Origin: Ignavibacteria bacterium UBA7675
Lineage (GTDB): Bacteria > Bacteroidota > Ignavibacteria > Kapaibacteriales > UB7675
Assembly: GCA_002483085.1 (NCBI GenBank)
Contig: DLHF01000002.1
Coordinates: forward strand, 140,863 to 204,862
Reading direction: 5' to 3'
Length of the DNA stretch: 64,000 nucleotides
Both the position numbers and the translations under genes were made by a program. This document shows, piece after piece, positions 35,143-43,552 of this stretch (position 1 is the first letter of the stretch; each line of letters begins with the position of its first letter). The notes under the pieces are model-generated. The model was not told the origin of the DNA and did no database searches. It was given only the letters and a program-made list of their open reading frames with translations.

Positions 35143-36270
35143 CTACAAAAACTTTTCTCCGCCGGGCTTACTCTGCAACGCCTGGACGACTTTTTTTACA
35201 TCCTGGGCTCTATTGGCCGGGCAGACAAGCACGCCATGAGGCGTTGTGACAACCACGATGTTATCGAGTCCGACAACTGCCACAGTCGTAGACTGATCGG
35301 CGTTGCTATTGACTACCACACAATTATTACTGTCGATAATTATCGATTCCCCAAGAGCGATATTTCCGTGCTCGTCGGCGTTGAACACGCGGGGGAGAGC
35401 ATCCCAGGAGCCAACATCATCCCACGGGAAAATAGCGCGCACGACTGCTACATTGTCTGCTCGCTCCATCAGCCCATAGTCGATAGAGATATCGGGCATG
35501 GTGGCAAAGATTTCGCGTGTACCGGCGGGTGCACCTTCCGGCAGGTCGCGCGTGTGCCCGTGAAGAGCGCCGCGCAGAGCATCAATGGAACTACCTATCT
35601 CGGGCAGATGTTGGGCAATCCCGTTAATCACGGCATCGACGCGCCAAAAGAACATACCGCTATTCCAAAGAAACTTCCCTGCGTCGAGAAACTCCTGTGC
35701 TCTATCGGCTGATGGCTTTTCCTGAAAGCTGACCACTGGTTCCGCTTCAAGCTCTGCCCTTGTTTCGCCCGCTGTCTCGATGTAGCCATAGCCTGTTTCT
35801 GGCCTTGTGGGTGTAATGCCGAGCGTAACAAGGCTTCCCGTAGCTTCAGCGGCAGAGAACGCAGCATCGGCGGTACGGCAGAACAGGTCGGGTGCGCTAA
35901 TAAAATGATCGGCGGCGAGAACAGCCATTGAGATATCGGTGGCGGGAATTCCCTGCTCTGCATACCGCTCAGCGAGCAGTGCAGCAGCCAGAGCGATACA
36001 CGGCGCGGTATTGCGTTTGAGCGGTTCTGCGATAATGTTTTCCGGCGGAATGCCGAGCGGCATGGAGCGCATCACCGGCAGCAGCACTTCGCCCGTGACA
36101 ATAAATATATCTTCCGGAGCCACAATTGGCGCAATGCGCGCAATGGTCTCCTCTATCATTGTTTGATCTTTGGAAGTAAGGTAAAGGAGCTGTTTTGGCT
36201 GAGTGCGTCGGCTCATAGGCCAGAATCGTTCGCCCGAACCACCTGCCATGATTACTGCTGTGCGTTTCAT
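35143..36270 (-). CDS. manC: mannose-1-phosphate guanylyltransferase
   Basis: A 375-residue nucleotidyltransferase. The N terminus AVIMAGGSGERFWPMSRRTQPKQLL (in part 5-24) is the GTP-binding signature of GDP-mannose pyrophosphorylases, followed by AEPLKRNTAPCIALAA, FQEKPSADRAQEFL and LWNSGMFFWRVDA. The size indicates the monofunctional form without a phosphomannose isomerase domain. It makes GDP-mannose for surface glycans. It is upstream of the sugar aminotransferase on the minus strand and about 60 bases after asd. Confidence 0.94.
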   Translation of the reverse strand: MKRTAVIMAGGSGERFWPMSRRTQPKQLLYLTSKDQTMIEETIARIAPIVAPEDIFIVTGEVLLPVMRSMPLGIPPENIIAEPLKRNTAPCIALAAALLAERYAEQGIPATDISMAVLAADHFISAPDLFCRTADAAFSAAEATGSLVTLGITPTRPETGYGYIETAGETRAELEAEPVVSFQEKPSADRAQEFLDAGKFLWNSGMFFWRVDAVINGIAQHLPEIGSSIDALRGALHGHTRDLPEGAPAGTREIFATMPDISIDYGLMERADNVAVVRAIFPWDDVGSWDALPRVFNADEHGNIALGESIIIDSNNCVVVNSNADQSTTVAVVGLDNIVVVTTPHGVLVCPANRAQDVKKVVQALQSKPGGEKFL

Positions 36271-36330
36271 AGATGCCCTGTCGTCATTGTCGGAAAATTT
36301 GTGCCAATAGCAGCGACTAACCTGCTTTTG

Positions 36331-37365
36331 TTAGAGAGCAAACACGCCCGGCGTAAATTGCAGGCGGTTGTTCTTTATCAGCTCTTCAGCAATCTGGACG
36401 GCATTAGTTGCTGCGCCTTTTCGCACATTATCGGCTACCACCCACATATTTACGGCATTGGGCGCCGAATTGTCGGTGCGTATGCGGCCTACAAATACTT
36501 CGTCGGAGCCATCGGCGAGCGCAGGTGTTGGGTACAGATTGCGCTCGGGTACATCGATCACAACAATCGACTCTTCTTTGGACAGAGCTGTGCGGACGGT
36601 TTTAGGAGTTAAAGGCTTTGCTGCCTGGATATTTACCGATTCGCCGTGGCCTCCCAGCGTAGGAACGCGCACACAGGTTACACTGATATTCATATCCGGC
36701 AATCCCATAATCCGGCGTGTTTCCCGTATCATTTTCAGCTCTTCTTCGGAATCGCCATCGGCCTCGGTGATAGGGTGAAACATCGTGTTGTAAGCAATTG
36801 CATGCGGGAACGGTGAGGAGGACTGCGCCTCGGCTAGTTCCTTCTGCAACTGGTCGATACCTTTTTGCCCAGCGCCGCTTATCGACTGATAGGTAGAGAC
36901 CACAACGCGCTCTATACCGAACTTGCGGTGCAGTGGTTGCAACACCACAACCAATTGGATAGTTGAACAATTTGGATTGGCTATAATGCCATTGTGCTTC
37001 TTCAGTGCCTGTGGATTAACTTCCGGCACAACAAGCGGTACTTCTGGATGCATACGCCAGGCACTGCTGTTGTCGATGACAACACAACCTGCCTGAGCTG
37101 CGATTGGCGCAAACTCTCTGCTTACCGCCCCGCCAGCGGAGAACAGAGCAATGTCGATTCCCTTGAATGATTCAGGCGTGAGCTGCTGCACTGTAATTTC
37201 CTTCTTTTTGAAGGGTACAGTAGTGCCAGCGGATCGCTCCGACGCAAGGAGTGTAAGTTTCTTTAACGGAAATTTCCGTTCAGTCAAAACATCGATCATG
37301 GTTTTGCCCACAAGACCGGTTGCTCCGACGACGGCAACTGAATATTTTTGTTGTTGAGTACTCAT
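36331..37365 (-). CDS. asd: aspartate-semialdehyde dehydrogenase
   Basis: A 344-residue NADP-dependent enzyme of the lysine/threonine/methionine and diaminopimelate pathway. It has VAVVGATGLVGKTMIDVL at the N terminus, the catalytic Cys in NPNCSTIQ, VVSTYQSISGAGQKGIDQL, and VRVPTLGGHGESVNI with the conserved His. I chose ATG 37365, directly after a -7 element, over 37476; the extra N-terminal 37 residues are not family-like. manC and the aminotransferase follow on the same strand. Confidence 0.96.
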   Translation of the reverse strand: MSTQQQKYSVAVVGATGLVGKTMIDVLTERKFPLKKLTLLASERSAGTTVPFKKKEITVQQLTPESFKGIDIALFSAGGAVSREFAPIAAQAGCVVIDNSSAWRMHPEVPLVVPEVNPQALKKHNGIIANPNCSTIQLVVVLQPLHRKFGIERVVVSTYQSISGAGQKGIDQLQKELAEAQSSSPFPHAIAYNTMFHPITEADGDSEEELKMIRETRRIMGLPDMNISVTCVRVPTLGGHGESVNIQAAKPLTPKTVRTALSKEESIVVIDVPERNLYPTPALADGSDEVFVGRIRTDNSAPNAVNMWVVADNVRKGAATNAVQIAEELIKNNRLQFTPGVFAL

Positions 37366-37371
37366 AGACGG

Positions 37372-37379
37372 CAAATATA
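37372..37379 (-). promoter_or_regulatory. -7 promoter element of asd, near-leaderless
   Basis: On the minus strand TATATTTG matches TAnnTTTG and ends six bases before the asd ATG, implying an untranslated leader of only a few bases. No clear TTG is seen 19-21 bases upstream. Confidence 0.45.
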
Positions 37380-37516
37380 CGTATTTGGAAGCATTCTTTA
37401 GGAGTGTTGGTGTAAGAACTATCGGGAAAAGTTGCAATCGCAGGCGAGAACACAGAAAAAAGGCAGGCCGTTCCACCGTACCGCAGCAAACACATTACTT
37501 TATAAGGTATCCTGCA

Positions 37517-38317
37517 ATGCGTTCAATTGTTCTGCTCATAGCTCTACTCACGGCTTGGCATCCGGCGTTCGCACAACCCTCGCCATTAGATACGACTTTT
37601 GTATCTACTCCGCCCTATGGCGTGTTTTCTTGGGACTGGGAAATTACTCGCTCTTTTAACTCCATCGACGATCCCTTTGTAAATCATGTGTCGGATATTG
37701 TCAGTAAGTCGGTGTTGCCGATTGGCCTTGGCGTGCCGGGTGGCATGCTAGCTTCAGCAAATCTCCAGTGGTTTACACGCGATGCAGTCCAGAACCGCTA
37801 TCTGGCCGAAACAGGAGCGCTTGCGCTGGCTTCGGAGGCTGGCACGGTTGTGATGGTAGTAGCTCTCAAGCAACTGACGACGCGCGAGCGTCCTTATCTG
37901 GCTCATCCCGGGGAAATTGTGGGGCGGGTAGACGAAATTCTCTCATCGTTTCCCTCTGGCCACGCTGCTGTAAGCGCTTCGATGGCCACCATGCTCTCGC
38001 TGAGATATCCGCGTTGGTATGTGATTGCACCGTCGGCTTTGTGGAGTTTAGCCGTGAGCTGTAGCCGGATGCACCTTGGTGTGCACTACTTTACCGATGT
38101 GCTTGCAGGCACGGTGTTTGGGGGAGGCATGGCGCTACTTGTGTACAGCCTGCGCACAGAAATCCTACCACACATGGAGTTTATGCTGCCTGCACCACCG
38201 CCCTCTGCCGAAGAGCAGAATGCTAAAATTCGAGCGGCAGCGGAATCTCTTCCTCTGGGGTTTTCTGCTACGCCCAATGGTGCTTCGCTTAACTTTTCTC
38301 TACCTATCGGGTGGTAG
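37517..38317 (+). CDS. PAP2-family phosphatase with signal peptide
   Basis: A 266-residue protein: signal MRSIVLLIALLTAWHPAFAQ, then a PAP2 acid-phosphatase core with all three motifs: KQLTTRERPY, FPSGHAA, and SRMHLGVHYFTDVLAG. It is expected to dephosphorylate lipid phosphates such as undecaprenyl diphosphate or phosphatidic acid at the periplasmic face. The short length before motif 1 and a proline-rich tail are unremarkable. ATG 37517 was chosen for the signal peptide; the longer frame overlaps the asd promoter region. Confidence 0.9.
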   Translation: MRSIVLLIALLTAWHPAFAQPSPLDTTFVSTPPYGVFSWDWEITRSFNSIDDPFVNHVSDIVSKSVLPIGLGVPGGMLASANLQWFTRDAVQNRYLAETGALALASEAGTVVMVVALKQLTTRERPYLAHPGEIVGRVDEILSSFPSGHAAVSASMATMLSLRYPRWYVIAPSALWSLAVSCSRMHLGVHYFTDVLAGTVFGGGMALLVYSLRTEILPHMEFMLPAPPPSAEEQNAKIRAAAESLPLGFSATPNGASLNFSLPIGW

Positions 38318-38359
38318 CTACAAGCCTGTGCAACAACCGAGGGATTTTGCAAATGCGAT

Positions 38360-38440
38360 GAAGGTTGTGCGGAGACGCGGCGGAACGTGCAGCGCGGTGC
38401 ACAGACCGAAGCTTTGGGCAAAGGCCGGAGCGCACCACTA
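38360..38440 (+). repeat. dispersed intergenic repeat, module B, plus orientation
   Basis: ACGCGGCGGAACGT leads to GCAGCGCGGTGC at 38389-38400, then ACAGACCGAAGC, matching the copies at 22.6 and 54.7 kb. It fills most of the 172-bp convergent gap. Confidence 0.7.
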
Positions 38441-38489
38441 TATAGTGCAGATGAAGATGGATAGACTTAAGGCATGTTTTGCTGAGCTT

Positions 38490-39815
38490 TTACGACTCTT
38501 CCTTGATATTGCGCGAACGGGGCGGGGACGGCAGGCGACGCATTCGCACAAGCTCCACATTGCGTTTTGATTTTTTCATGATCACGAACTCATAGCCTGC
38601 AAATTCCGTGCGTTCGTTTACATCGGGAATCTTGCCGAACACCGTATTGAGCAGACCGCCGAGCGTGGAGTAATCCTCGGATTCGGGCAGAGGTATGGGA
38701 ATAAATTCATTGACATCTACGACTGGAGCAGTAGCATTCACAACATATTCGTGCTCACCTACTTGTTCGGTAATAGGCGATTCCTCGTCGTACTCATCTT
38801 GGATTTCGCCCACGAGCTCTTCCATAATATCCTCCACCGTAACAATACCGGCTGTACCTCCGAACTCATCGGTGACAACCGCCATCTGGATACGGCGGCG
38901 CTGGAACTCCTTGAGCAGAACGCTGATTTGCTGTGTTTCGTGGATAAAATAAGCGGGGCGCAGAATATCTTGAACCACGATGAGCTCTTTGTGGCGCACC
39001 AATGTGAGCAAATCCTTTGCATACAGAACGCCCACGATATTATCGAGTGAATCGCGATACACTGGCATACGCGAGTAGCCTTCCTCGATAATCGTATTCA
39101 CGATTTCGTCGGTTGTCATCGTAATGTCGATAGCTGCGATATTCGTGCGAGCCACCATCACCTGGCGTACAGTGCGCTCAGAGAAATAGAACACATTCTC
39201 GATAAGCTCGTGTTCCGACGACTTAATTTCGCCACTTTCCTTACTTTGCTCTAGCAGGTAGCGCAATTCCTCGGCGCTGTGTACCTCATGGCCATGAGGT
39301 GCAGTAATATTCACTGCCCGCAGGATATAGTTGGCCACGCCATTGAGCATCCAGATAAACGGTTTAAAGATGATATAGAAGAACTGCAATGGCAGAGCTA
39401 TACCCAGAGTGACAGCTTCTGGCTTCTGGATAGCCATGGACTTGGGGGCGAGCTCGCCGAACACAATATGCAGGAACGTAATAATCCCGAACGCGAAAGG
39501 CAGAGCAATTTTGTGAGCGAGATCAGGATCGGGCCTATAGCCTACGACATGGAAAATGTCGATAACAATAGAGGACACAACACTTTCGCCTATCCAGCCC
39601 AAGCCCAGGCTAGCAAGCGTGATACCGAGTTGTGTAGCGGAGAGATAGGCGTCGAGATGTGTAAGAATATGCCGTGCAGTCTTAGCAACATTGCCGCCGG
39701 TAAGCAAACGCAGTTCGATCTGGGAAATGCGTACTTTAACAATAGCAAACTCAGCCGCGACAAAAAAACCGTTCAGGAAGACAAGGAGAATCGTTAGGAA
39801 TATATCCAGTAGCAT
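38490..39815 (-). CDS. CNNM/CorC-type (hemolysin C family) CBS-domain transporter
   Basis: A 441-residue protein: an N-terminal DUF21/CNNM transmembrane domain (about 1-190; FFVAAEFAIVKVRISQIE, LGIITFLHIVFGELAPKSMAI), two CBS domains (about 205-330; MVARTNIAAIDI, RMPVYRDSLDNIVGVLYAKDL) and a CorC_HlyC domain at the C terminus. Relatives transport or sense Mg2+ or Co2+. Start 39815 gives MLLDIFLTILLVFLNG; 39845 is possible. recO lies upstream, 54 bases away on the same strand. Confidence 0.93.
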   Translation of the reverse strand: MLLDIFLTILLVFLNGFFVAAEFAIVKVRISQIELRLLTGGNVAKTARHILTHLDAYLSATQLGITLASLGLGWIGESVVSSIVIDIFHVVGYRPDPDLAHKIALPFAFGIITFLHIVFGELAPKSMAIQKPEAVTLGIALPLQFFYIIFKPFIWMLNGVANYILRAVNITAPHGHEVHSAEELRYLLEQSKESGEIKSSEHELIENVFYFSERTVRQVMVARTNIAAIDITMTTDEIVNTIIEEGYSRMPVYRDSLDNIVGVLYAKDLLTLVRHKELIVVQDILRPAYFIHETQQISVLLKEFQRRRIQMAVVTDEFGGTAGIVTVEDIMEELVGEIQDEYDEESPITEQVGEHEYVVNATAPVVDVNEFIPIPLPESEDYSTLGGLLNTVFGKIPDVNERTEFAGYEFVIMKKSKRNVELVRMRRLPSPPRSRNIKEES

Positions 39816-39869
39816 ACAGTTCTGTTGAAGGTAGAACAATATCACTCAATGTAAACAAAAAAACACTGA

Positions 39870-40664
39870 CTACACCGAGAAATTTGGGGGTTTCGGAGGA
39901 TAGTCGTGCGTCTCGTGCAGGAACTTCACCGACCGCGTACCAATTCTTTTACCGAGATGGTATTCAAAATACCGGCCAAAAAAATCGCGGAGCTGCAACA
40001 GCACCTTATCGCTGATGTCTACTTCTGGCGCATCGTCGATAGGAGTAGTATAAAGCTGCTGTAGCGCAGCCAGTACATCTGCTTCTATGCGAAGTCCTGT
40101 GCGATTTACTGAAAACGCTGGCGAGAAGGGGGCACCATCGGCGAGTGAGATTACAAACTCTGGTGCTTGGTCTGGCTGAATATCCTCTCCTGATTCCGGG
40201 CAGTGCAGCGGATTGACTGCGAAGCCTGTTTCGGCGGCGAGATGGAGCTGAAACGAGGCCAGCAGCGATTGTGGAGAGCCAGTGGTATCATTGAGAATCC
40301 GCAAACTTTCCTTCAGCAGCATATAGAGGCCGGGGTTGTGTTCTTCGTCGAGCTGCGACGTATAGACGAGTTCGAGCATCGCCATGCCGGTTGTAAGCCG
40401 GTCGAACGACTCCATAATATTGCGTAGCGGCAGAGCAGTTTCCGCAGCCGAGAGCGTATGAAGGTCTTTATTAGCAGATTTATAGAACGTAACGCTGCTA
40501 CAGCTTGTAGGCTCTAAAGAGCTGCCAAACTTGTTTTTTGCACGGCGTGCTCCATTGGCAATGACGCTACATCTGCCGAAGTCTGCGGTGTACAAAGAAA
40601 CCAGCTTACTTGTTTCGCGATACTTCACACTTTTAAGAACAATGGCCTCGGTCGTAACGATCAT
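39870..40664 (-). CDS. recO: DNA repair protein RecO
   Basis: A 264-residue recombination mediator. The OB-fold N terminus VTTEAIVLKSVKYRETSKLVSLYTADFG (in part 3-22) and the helical body (MAMLELVYTSQL ... LLASFQLHLAAETGF) are typical. Only one Cys (LHCPES) remains where many RecO proteins have a four-Cys zinc site, so the zinc site is probably lost. It works with RecF/RecR to load RecA. It is divergent from tRNA-Asn and upstream of the CBS transporter. Confidence 0.93.
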   Translation of the reverse strand: MIVTTEAIVLKSVKYRETSKLVSLYTADFGRCSVIANGARRAKNKFGSSLEPTSCSSVTFYKSANKDLHTLSAAETALPLRNIMESFDRLTTGMAMLELVYTSQLDEEHNPGLYMLLKESLRILNDTTGSPQSLLASFQLHLAAETGFAVNPLHCPESGEDIQPDQAPEFVISLADGAPFSPAFSVNRTGLRIEADVLAALQQLYTTPIDDAPEVDISDKVLLQLRDFFGRYFEYHLGKRIGTRSVKFLHETHDYPPKPPNFSV

Positions 40665-40707
40665 AATAGGTTCACAAGAAAATTTGGAGGCATACAGTAA
40701 AAAAATC

Positions 40708-40738
40708 TTGACATTTGGGCCTAAACCTTTTAATTTTG
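40708..40738 (+). promoter_or_regulatory. Bacteroidota-type promoter of tRNA-Asn
   Basis: TTG (40708-40710), exactly 20 bases, then TAATTTTG (40731-40738), ending 20 bases before the mature tRNA. TTGACA is also spelled at the -33 element. Confidence 0.7.
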
Positions 40739-40758
40739 CATTCTCGTTCGCGAAACAC

Positions 40759-40835
40759 TCCTGAGTAGCTCAGCTGGTTAGAGCATCTGACTGTTAATCA
40801 GAGGGTCCGGGGTTCAAGTCCCTGCTCAGGAGCCA
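40759..40835 (+). tRNA. tRNA-Asn (anticodon GTT)
   Basis: The cloverleaf closes fully: acceptor TCCTGAG/CTCAGGA, anticodon stem around CTGTTAA giving GTT, T arm GGTTCAAGTCC. CCA is encoded (40833-40835). A perfect terminator follows eight bases later, and a decayed integrase lies just beyond, as expected of a tRNA used as an integration site. Confidence 0.97.
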
Positions 40836-40842
40836 AAAGAGA

Positions 40843-40876
40843 AGCCCGCAATTTACAAAAAATTGCGGGCTTTTTG
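40843..40876 (+). terminator. rho-independent terminator of tRNA-Asn
   Basis: AGCCCGCAATT and AATTGCGGGCT form an 11-bp stem with a short loop, followed by TTTTTG. Confidence 0.95.
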
Positions 40877-40911
40877 TTTTCTGTGTAGCCGATTGAACAC
40901 CCTAAATATTG

Positions 40912-41216
40912 TCATTTTTTCGTTGTTACCACAAATGTGACCAATTTTGTGACCACGAGTGTGACCAATTCTGTGACCAAACTTACGACCAAACGCCTTG
41001 AGACGGTTGCCCGGTTGCCGGTATAATGGCCTGTCCGCTTGTGCCTTTGGGGGCGTTTTCCAATGCCCGTAGTTCCCCGCCTATCTGCTTGTTGTCGAAA
41101 TACGAATAGTTGCCCAGAGTTACATTCGCATTGTGATGGCGCATCAGGTAGGACTGTGCCTCGAACGGTATCGCGGATGAGGTGCTTGAACGCCCGGTTG
41201 TTGTTCCGTGCTGCAC
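40912..41216 (-). pseudogene. decayed tyrosine recombinase (integrase) C-terminal fragment
   Basis: On the minus strand, 41159-41049 reads AQSYLMRHHNANVTLGNYSY followed by FDNKQIGGELRALENAP. This matches the end of phage-type integrases (xQxLMRHSDxxxTxxxYxH...L), where H of LMRH and the final Tyr are catalytic-region residues. Upstream catalytic parts are missing, and the 3' tail with its four-residue repeats is in another frame, so the gene is broken. It lies beside tRNA-Asn, the likely integration site. I found no direct repeat of the tRNA 3' end downstream, so the element limits are unknown. Confidence 0.68.
40924..40995. repeat. six 12-bp tandem repeats (iteron-like)
   Basis: Units start at 40924, 40936, 40948, 40960, 40972 and 40984, exactly 12 bp apart, with core TGTGACCA; the first and last units are degenerate (TGTTACCA, TACGACCA). 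On the minus strand the period is four codons and one frame reads LVTE-LVTL-VVTK-LVTF-VVTT before a stop. They lie 48 bp beyond the tRNA-Asn terminator and overlap the tail of the integrase remnant. Confidence 0.9.
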
Positions 41217-41302
41217 AGCCGCTGCGAGGGCGTCTGGTCTCTACCGCGCCGGTGTTGCGACCGGTGACAGCGACTAAACGCCCGTGCAACGCTGCCCGTG
41301 CC
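41205..41302 (-). repeat. dispersed intergenic repeat, module A, minus orientation
   Basis: The complement of module A lies at 41256-41274, flanked by CGCCGGTGT and CTAAACGCCCGTGCA, closely matching the copy at 9.5 kb. It abuts the integrase remnant, so the repeat invaded or survived in decayed DNA. Confidence 0.7.
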
Positions 41303-41485
41303 ACAGCTTATTATTTGACAGGATGCCGACAGTCTATGTCTTCTGGCAAGCTGTTAGCTGCGGCGGTGGATCTGTCTGTTCTGTTGTGCTGGAACCAAAT
41401 GAGTGCGTTTATGTTTAGCTGGCTGATTGGCGTCCATGCGCGTACCTACCAGGACACGCTGCCTGTTATTGTCCTCCTCTATATT

Positions 41486-41648
41486 GATATTGAACTGTTG
41501 AACGAGTCTCTGTAGTGCTGCGACCTGCCTGTCCATCTGCAAGTTTGCGAACCTCATCGGCAACAACGGCGAATCCACGCCCCTGTTCTCCCGCACGGGC
41601 GGCCTCTATTGCCGCGTTTAATGCAAGCAGATTTGTCTGGTCTGGACT
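41486..41648 (-). pseudogene. methyl-accepting chemotaxis protein fragment
   Basis: On the minus strand 41645-41538 encodes DQTNLLALNAAIEAARAGEQ followed by GRGFAVVADEVRKLAD, the near-invariant hairpin tip of chemoreceptors. After a frame change at about 41540 the sequence continues MDRQVAALQRLVQQFNI, which fits the extreme C terminus of a chemoreceptor. The intervening methylation helix is deleted and no N-terminal part exists. No other chemotaxis gene is visible in the window. Confidence 0.75.
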
Positions 41649-41828
41649 GGTGAAACAAAACAATTAACGATATATGTGTAACAACCGCCAATAGCGCCCC
41701 GTGCAGCAGAATTTCCGCGTGTTGGGATGCTTTTAGTCGGTATCCCAGTATCCAATGCCAGTAAGAAGTGTTATTGTAAGGACAATACGCTGTACCCGAT
41801 GTTGTTGTAGAAATGAATGGAGACAGGT

Positions 41829-42134
41829 ATGCGCAAGCTGCCGCAGTTCCGCGTGATGAAAAAACAATGTGACGAATGCCTGTTCTCGGACGATGGGGCT
41901 GTGCCGGAGAAACATAGACAGGAGGTGCTCGAACAGTGTGTGGATGAAGGGCGTCATCTTGTCTGTTCTAAAGCATCAGGTGCTTGTGTGGGAGAGCCGC
42001 CCAACAATGAAGATGGTGCTATCTGCTGTCGGGGATTTTACGACCACAATCCCGAGGCAACTGTTGCGATGAGGCTGGCACATATCCTTAATATTGTCGT
42101 ATTTGTCGATGCTCCGACCTCGGCAGTGGAATGA
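41829..42134 (+). CDS. small cysteine-rich protein
   Basis: A 101-residue protein with CDECLFSDDG (Cys14, Cys17), then LVCSKASGAC and AICCRGFYDH, ending in RLAHILNIVVFVDAP. The spacing CxxC ... C ... CCRGF recalls short uncharacterised phage and bacterial proteins with a CxxCPF ... CxK ... CxGF pattern, which could be a zinc site; I cannot name the family. GGAG six bases before ATG 41829 supports this start over 41817. It lies in the decayed island between a chemoreceptor fragment and a repeat element and looks intact. Confidence 0.6.
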   Translation: MRKLPQFRVMKKQCDECLFSDDGAVPEKHRQEVLEQCVDEGRHLVCSKASGACVGEPPNNEDGAICCRGFYDHNPEATVAMRLAHILNIVVFVDAPTSAVE

Positions 42135-42164
42135 ATGAGTTGGTATCTCGCCTTTGGATATGGA

Positions 42165-42220
42165 AATGGGCACGGGCGTGCTGTCCCTCCGTTCGGTCGC
42201 TGTCACCGGTCGCATATCCG
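42165..42220 (+). repeat. dispersed intergenic repeat, module A, plus orientation
   Basis: GCACGGGCGTG then module A GTCGCTGTCACCGGTCGCA at 42196-42214. The rest of the gap 42135-42449 shows no gene. Confidence 0.7.
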
Positions 42221-42449
42221 TCTATCGTCTGGCCAATGGCTTGCCGCCTATGTGGGCTGTTGTTCCCGGCGGGTACGTATCGCTCAGCCTGGCAATTGAC
42301 GCAGGCAACGTTACACTATTCTTGTGTTGATGGTATGGAGCTGCGGCGTGTGTACATATCATAAGCAGTGTCTATTCTCGCAAGTAACTTTTGCTCATCA
42401 GTAGTGTTCTGGCTTCTCATCAGTTGTTCTACCAATGATAGGCACTATT

Positions 42450-43172
42450 ATGCGTACATCAGTATTCATGCTGCTGCTGGCTACTACTATTGGCTGCAAT
42501 AGTTGCAGCAGGGAGTTTGCCTCCTCTACTCCACTTGCCCCATCCAATACTGATTCTTTGATTGTGCCAGCATATCAGGACAATACTGTTATGTGTACCA
42601 TCGCTGTCCACAATATTACTCACTACGCACAGCATACAGCGCTTAGGCTCGTACCGCCAGGACATACAGAGTCCAGAATTGATACTATTTTCACAAGCTG
42701 GGAGTGCTATTCAACTCAGGTACAAGGAGAGCTGCACAATGATACAGTTGTTGTTCAGGACGATATTGGAACTATACGCCTTGTTCTGTCGGCAGATTTA
42801 TCGGAAGTACGAGAACTTCATATATCTCAATCTACGTCCCCCGATTTAGAGGATGATCCCCGCGAACCCAATGTTCAGTCTTCGCTGCTCTTCGTGGGGA
42901 CCCATATACCTCTGGTAGAGCAAGTAGGGCATCAGCGGTACTACAGAGTTGCAGGAGAAGAGACAACAGCACATATCGTCGATTTTTATAAGTGGTATGA
43001 GAGTAGCTATACCTATGGTAATGGAGGGCAGTATAATGATACAGATGTTTTTCGTCTGCTCCGTCCTTTTGGCAGCGAAGCTGATAGCTATATCTCTATC
43101 ACATTAGTGTGGCCCGATCCACACGGCTGGCAGGAAGGCGCCATGAGCATAAGAAATGACGACCTACGATAA
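42450..43172 (+). CDS. putative lipoprotein of the island
   Basis: A 240-residue protein. Start 42450 gives MRTSVFMLLLATTIGC, a lipoprotein signal with lipobox TIGC and a nearby second Cys. The remainder is acidic with many Thr, Ser and Asp residues and a beta-rich pattern (VMCTIAVHNITHYAQHTALRLV, ISITLVWPDPHGWQEG); no family is recognised. The base composition is lower in GC than in flanking core genes. It stands between two repeat elements. Confidence 0.65.
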   Translation: MRTSVFMLLLATTIGCNSCSREFASSTPLAPSNTDSLIVPAYQDNTVMCTIAVHNITHYAQHTALRLVPPGHTESRIDTIFTSWECYSTQVQGELHNDTVVVQDDIGTIRLVLSADLSEVRELHISQSTSPDLEDDPREPNVQSSLLFVGTHIPLVEQVGHQRYYRVAGEETTAHIVDFYKWYESSYTYGNGGQYNDTDVFRLLRPFGSEADSYISITLVWPDPHGWQEGAMSIRNDDLR

Positions 43173-43239
43173 CACCGCAAGTCGTTAGTCGTTTTCTGCT
43201 GCGGGCTGATGCTATCTATTCCTTCTACGGAGGTAGTAG

Positions 43240-43310
43240 CGCAGGCGTCTCTGCCCTCGTGTAGGTCTCCGCACCGCGCAGCACGTCCGCTTCGTGGCTC
43301 TTCATCCCCC
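43240..43310 (-). repeat. dispersed intergenic repeat, module B, minus orientation
   Basis: The complement of module B, TCTCCGCACCGCGCAGCACG, lies at 43266-43285, followed by TCCGCTTCGTGG. An open frame through it (43209-43496) is not credible as a gene. Confidence 0.65.
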
Positions 43311-43552
43311 AATCGCAGTGCAATGTGGCTACTATGGATGGCAGTTGCAGCGGTTTTCCTACCGCGAGTATTTCCCGATCAAAAATTGCATTACCAAAAG
43401 GTAATAGTAGGTGCTGTGGCGAATGCTGAAGCCACACTTTGCGTTAATGTTTGGCCGTATGAAGTCGATAATTATTCTGTGTTTGCACATAAGTAGCCTG
43501 GTCCACTGAAAAGGCCAGATTTGGGGTAGTTTCTATGTATAGGATATGTTCA

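Noticed and set aside
43209..43496. A 95-codon frame in the island
   Set aside because: Its first half is the reverse of repeat module B, and the rest has no features; more likely chance.
40836..43552. A direct repeat of the tRNA-Asn 3' end marking the right end of an integrated element
   Set aside because: I looked for GTTCAAGTCCCTGCTCAGGA-like sequence downstream and found none; the element boundary is probably lost or outside my reading.
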